A stretch of 64,000 nucleotides of DNA from Flavobacterium collinsii (GTDB taxonomy: Bacteria; Bacteroidota; Bacteroidia; Flavobacteriales; Flavobacteriaceae). Under the pieces are notes generated by a model. The model made no database searches and was not told where the DNA came from. It saw only the letters and a list, made by a program, of their open reading frames with translations. Below are positions 63,059 through 64,000 of the stretch, piece after piece; position 1 is the first letter of the stretch, and each line of letters begins with the position of its first letter. The position numbers and the translations under genes are program-made. The stretch spans positions 62,001 to 126,000 of the forward strand of contig NZ_CADCST010000083.1 in the NCBI RefSeq assembly GCF_902804485.1, given 5' to 3'.

Positions 63059-64000
63059 TAGCTGAAAATAATGATATCGATTTACAAATTGATGAGGATA
63101 TTTTTAATTGTTTAAACCCCATATCTTTAAAGAGTTTCTTTCTTTTTGCAGGTGCAGGTTCTGGCAAAACAAGTACATTAGTTAATGTTTTGACTAAATT
63201 CAAGGAAACTTTTGGGAATGAATATAAGTTTAGGAATCGAAAAATTGCGATAATAACTTATACTAACGCTGCTGCTGACGAAATTAATCATAGGCTATCC
63301 TATGATACAATTTTTGAAGTAAGTACGATTCATAGTTTTTGCTGGGAATTGATTAAAAACTTTACAGCGGATATAAAAATATGGATTGAAAAAGATGCGA
63401 AAGAATCCATCATTGATCTTGAAGACAAGTTATCAAGAGCTAGAGATCCTAATAATAAAACTGCAATTTCTAACAGAAAAAAATTAGAATCTAAGAATAA
63501 AAGATTGCTTGCACTGCCAACAATAAATAAGTTTGTATATAATCCTAATGGAGATAATTATACAAAAGCATCATTAAATCACTCTGAAGTCATATCAATA
63601 GCTTGCTATTTTTTAGTTTCAAAGAATTTATTTAAGCAAGTGTTAATAAACAAATATCCAATTGTTTTAATCGACGAAAGTCAAGACACTAAAAAAGATT
63701 TAATTGAAGCTCTTTTTAAAATTCAATCAGAATATAAAGGATCTTTTTCGCTAGGGTTATTCGGAGATACTATGCAACGTATTTACAGTGATGGTAAAGA
63801 AAAGCTTGGAGAAGATCTGCCTGAAGATTGGTTGAAACCAGCCAAACAAATGAATCATCGATCAAAATCTAGAATTATTGAACTAAACAATAACATTAGA
63901 AAGGAGATTGATGGACAACAACAGTTGGCTCGGGTTGAAAAGTCAGGTGGTATTGTTAGGTTTTTTATTGCCCCAAGAGGATTAGAAAAAATGACAGTAG
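63055..64000 (+). CDS. UvrD/Rep-family helicase, GajB-like (3' end outside window)
   Basis: 315 residues visible, no stop before the edge. Superfamily 1 motifs in order: Walker A GAGSGKT (33-39), motif Ia ITYTNAAADEI, STIHSFCW, Walker B VLIDESQDT (204-212), motif III GLFGDTMQRIY and the motif IV-type MNHRSKSRI. It begins inside the stop of the GajA-like gene. In Gabija the helicase-like partner GajB responds to DNA ends and hydrolyses ATP. The visible N-terminal half fits; the C-terminal half lies outside. A RecB- or plain UvrD-like helicase is the alternative, but the tandem pairing with OLD-class-2 is diagnostic. Confidence 0.85.
   Translation, partial: MIAENNDIDLQIDEDIFNCLNPISLKSFFLFAGAGSGKTSTLVNVLTKFKETFGNEYKFRNRKIAIITYTNAAADEINHRLSYDTIFEVSTIHSFCWELIKNFTADIKIWIEKDAKESIIDLEDKLSRARDPNNKTAISNRKKLESKNKRLLALPTINKFVYNPNGDNYTKASLNHSEVISIACYFLVSKNLFKQVLINKYPIVLIDESQDTKKDLIEALFKIQSEYKGSFSLGLFGDTMQRIYSDGKEKLGEDLPEDWLKPAKQMNHRSKSRIIELNNNIRKEIDGQQQLARVEKSGGIVRFFIAPRGLEKMTV

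Noticed and set aside
60863..64000. PARIS, Lamassu or retron-type defence instead of Gabija
   Set aside because: The first gene has both an OLD-type ATPase and a TOPRIM domain, and the second is a UvrD-like helicase with ATGA overlap, which is the Gabija pairing. No reverse transcriptase or AriB-like gene is adjacent.
1..64000. tRNA or rRNA genes
   Set aside because: No cloverleaf with a GGTTCGA-type T loop or rRNA-like stretch was recognised; this was a search by eye, so weak cases could be missed.

Overview
The window looks like a Flavobacterium-type chromosome (Bacteroidota). It is AT-rich and has few Shine-Dalgarno-like sites. It carries promoters of the Bacteroidota form (TTTG, then TAnnTTTG), a SusC/SusD pair, several TonB-dependent receptors with N-terminal carboxypeptidase-like domains, a type IX secretion C-terminal signal, and DUF families typical of this phylum. 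This placement is read from gene content, not from a database search.

Region by region. 1-3.2 kb: the end of a tail-fibre-like protein, then a GlxA/AraC-type regulator divergent from two VOC-fold proteins and a DoxX-like membrane protein. 3.2-4.0 kb: small palindromic repeats. 4.0-5.6 kb: a lone protein that may be an alpha-helical pore former. 5.9-10.9 kb: a SusC/SusD transporter behind a ~300-nt leader holding a 7-codon ORF and two hairpins. 11-13.2 kb: a beta-CASP RNA-type metallo-beta-lactamase paired with an ATP-cone/PD-(D/E)xK protein. 13.6-20.4 kb: an iron-uptake-type operon (TonB receptor, DUF4876 lipoprotein, DUF6850 barrel, di-haem peroxidase). 20.5-23 kb: a siderophore receptor sharing an operator-like palindrome with that operon. 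23.4-28.1 kb: Dyp peroxidase, a small hydrophobic-patch protein, and an FdhF/YdeP oxidoreductase with its FdhD. 28.4-36.2 kb: a membrane patatin-like protein, a PL14-like lyase lipoprotein, an N-acetylglutamate-synthase-like GNAT, an orphan sensor domain, an AraC regulator, a DUF6268 barrel and a DUF2141 protein. 36.2-40.6 kb: a 13-bp tandem repeat followed by a complete ABC efflux operon (ATPase, adaptor, permease, TolC). 40.6-45.1 kb: DUF1826, an amino-acid permease and a Tat-exported PhoD-like phosphatase.

45.2-54.1 kb is an island of seven mostly exported or membrane genes inserted at the 3' end of the phoD-like gene. It is bracketed by a ~205-bp direct repeat. The two repeat copies differ in the coding part only by synonymous changes. 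The island holds an O-antigen-ligase/TPR protein, a papain-like transglutaminase-fold protein, an unknown secreted protein, a Sel1-repeat protein with a type IX sorting domain, a Cys-rich secreted protein with a toxin-like C-terminal half, and two small genes placed where immunity genes would be. It is followed by a decayed DUF1826 fragment. This is the best candidate here for an undescribed system.

55.2-64 kb is a second accessory region. It holds an RluA-type synthase (at its left end), a YqaE/Pmp3 peptide, an Ntn-type amide hydrolase, a DUF2441-like protein, a REP-associated tyrosine transposase with its imperfect-palindrome repeats, a small membrane protein, and a Gabija-type defence pair (OLD/TOPRIM nuclease GajA plus UvrD-like GajB) cut by the right edge. 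I found no rRNA, tRNA, CRISPR array or integrase.
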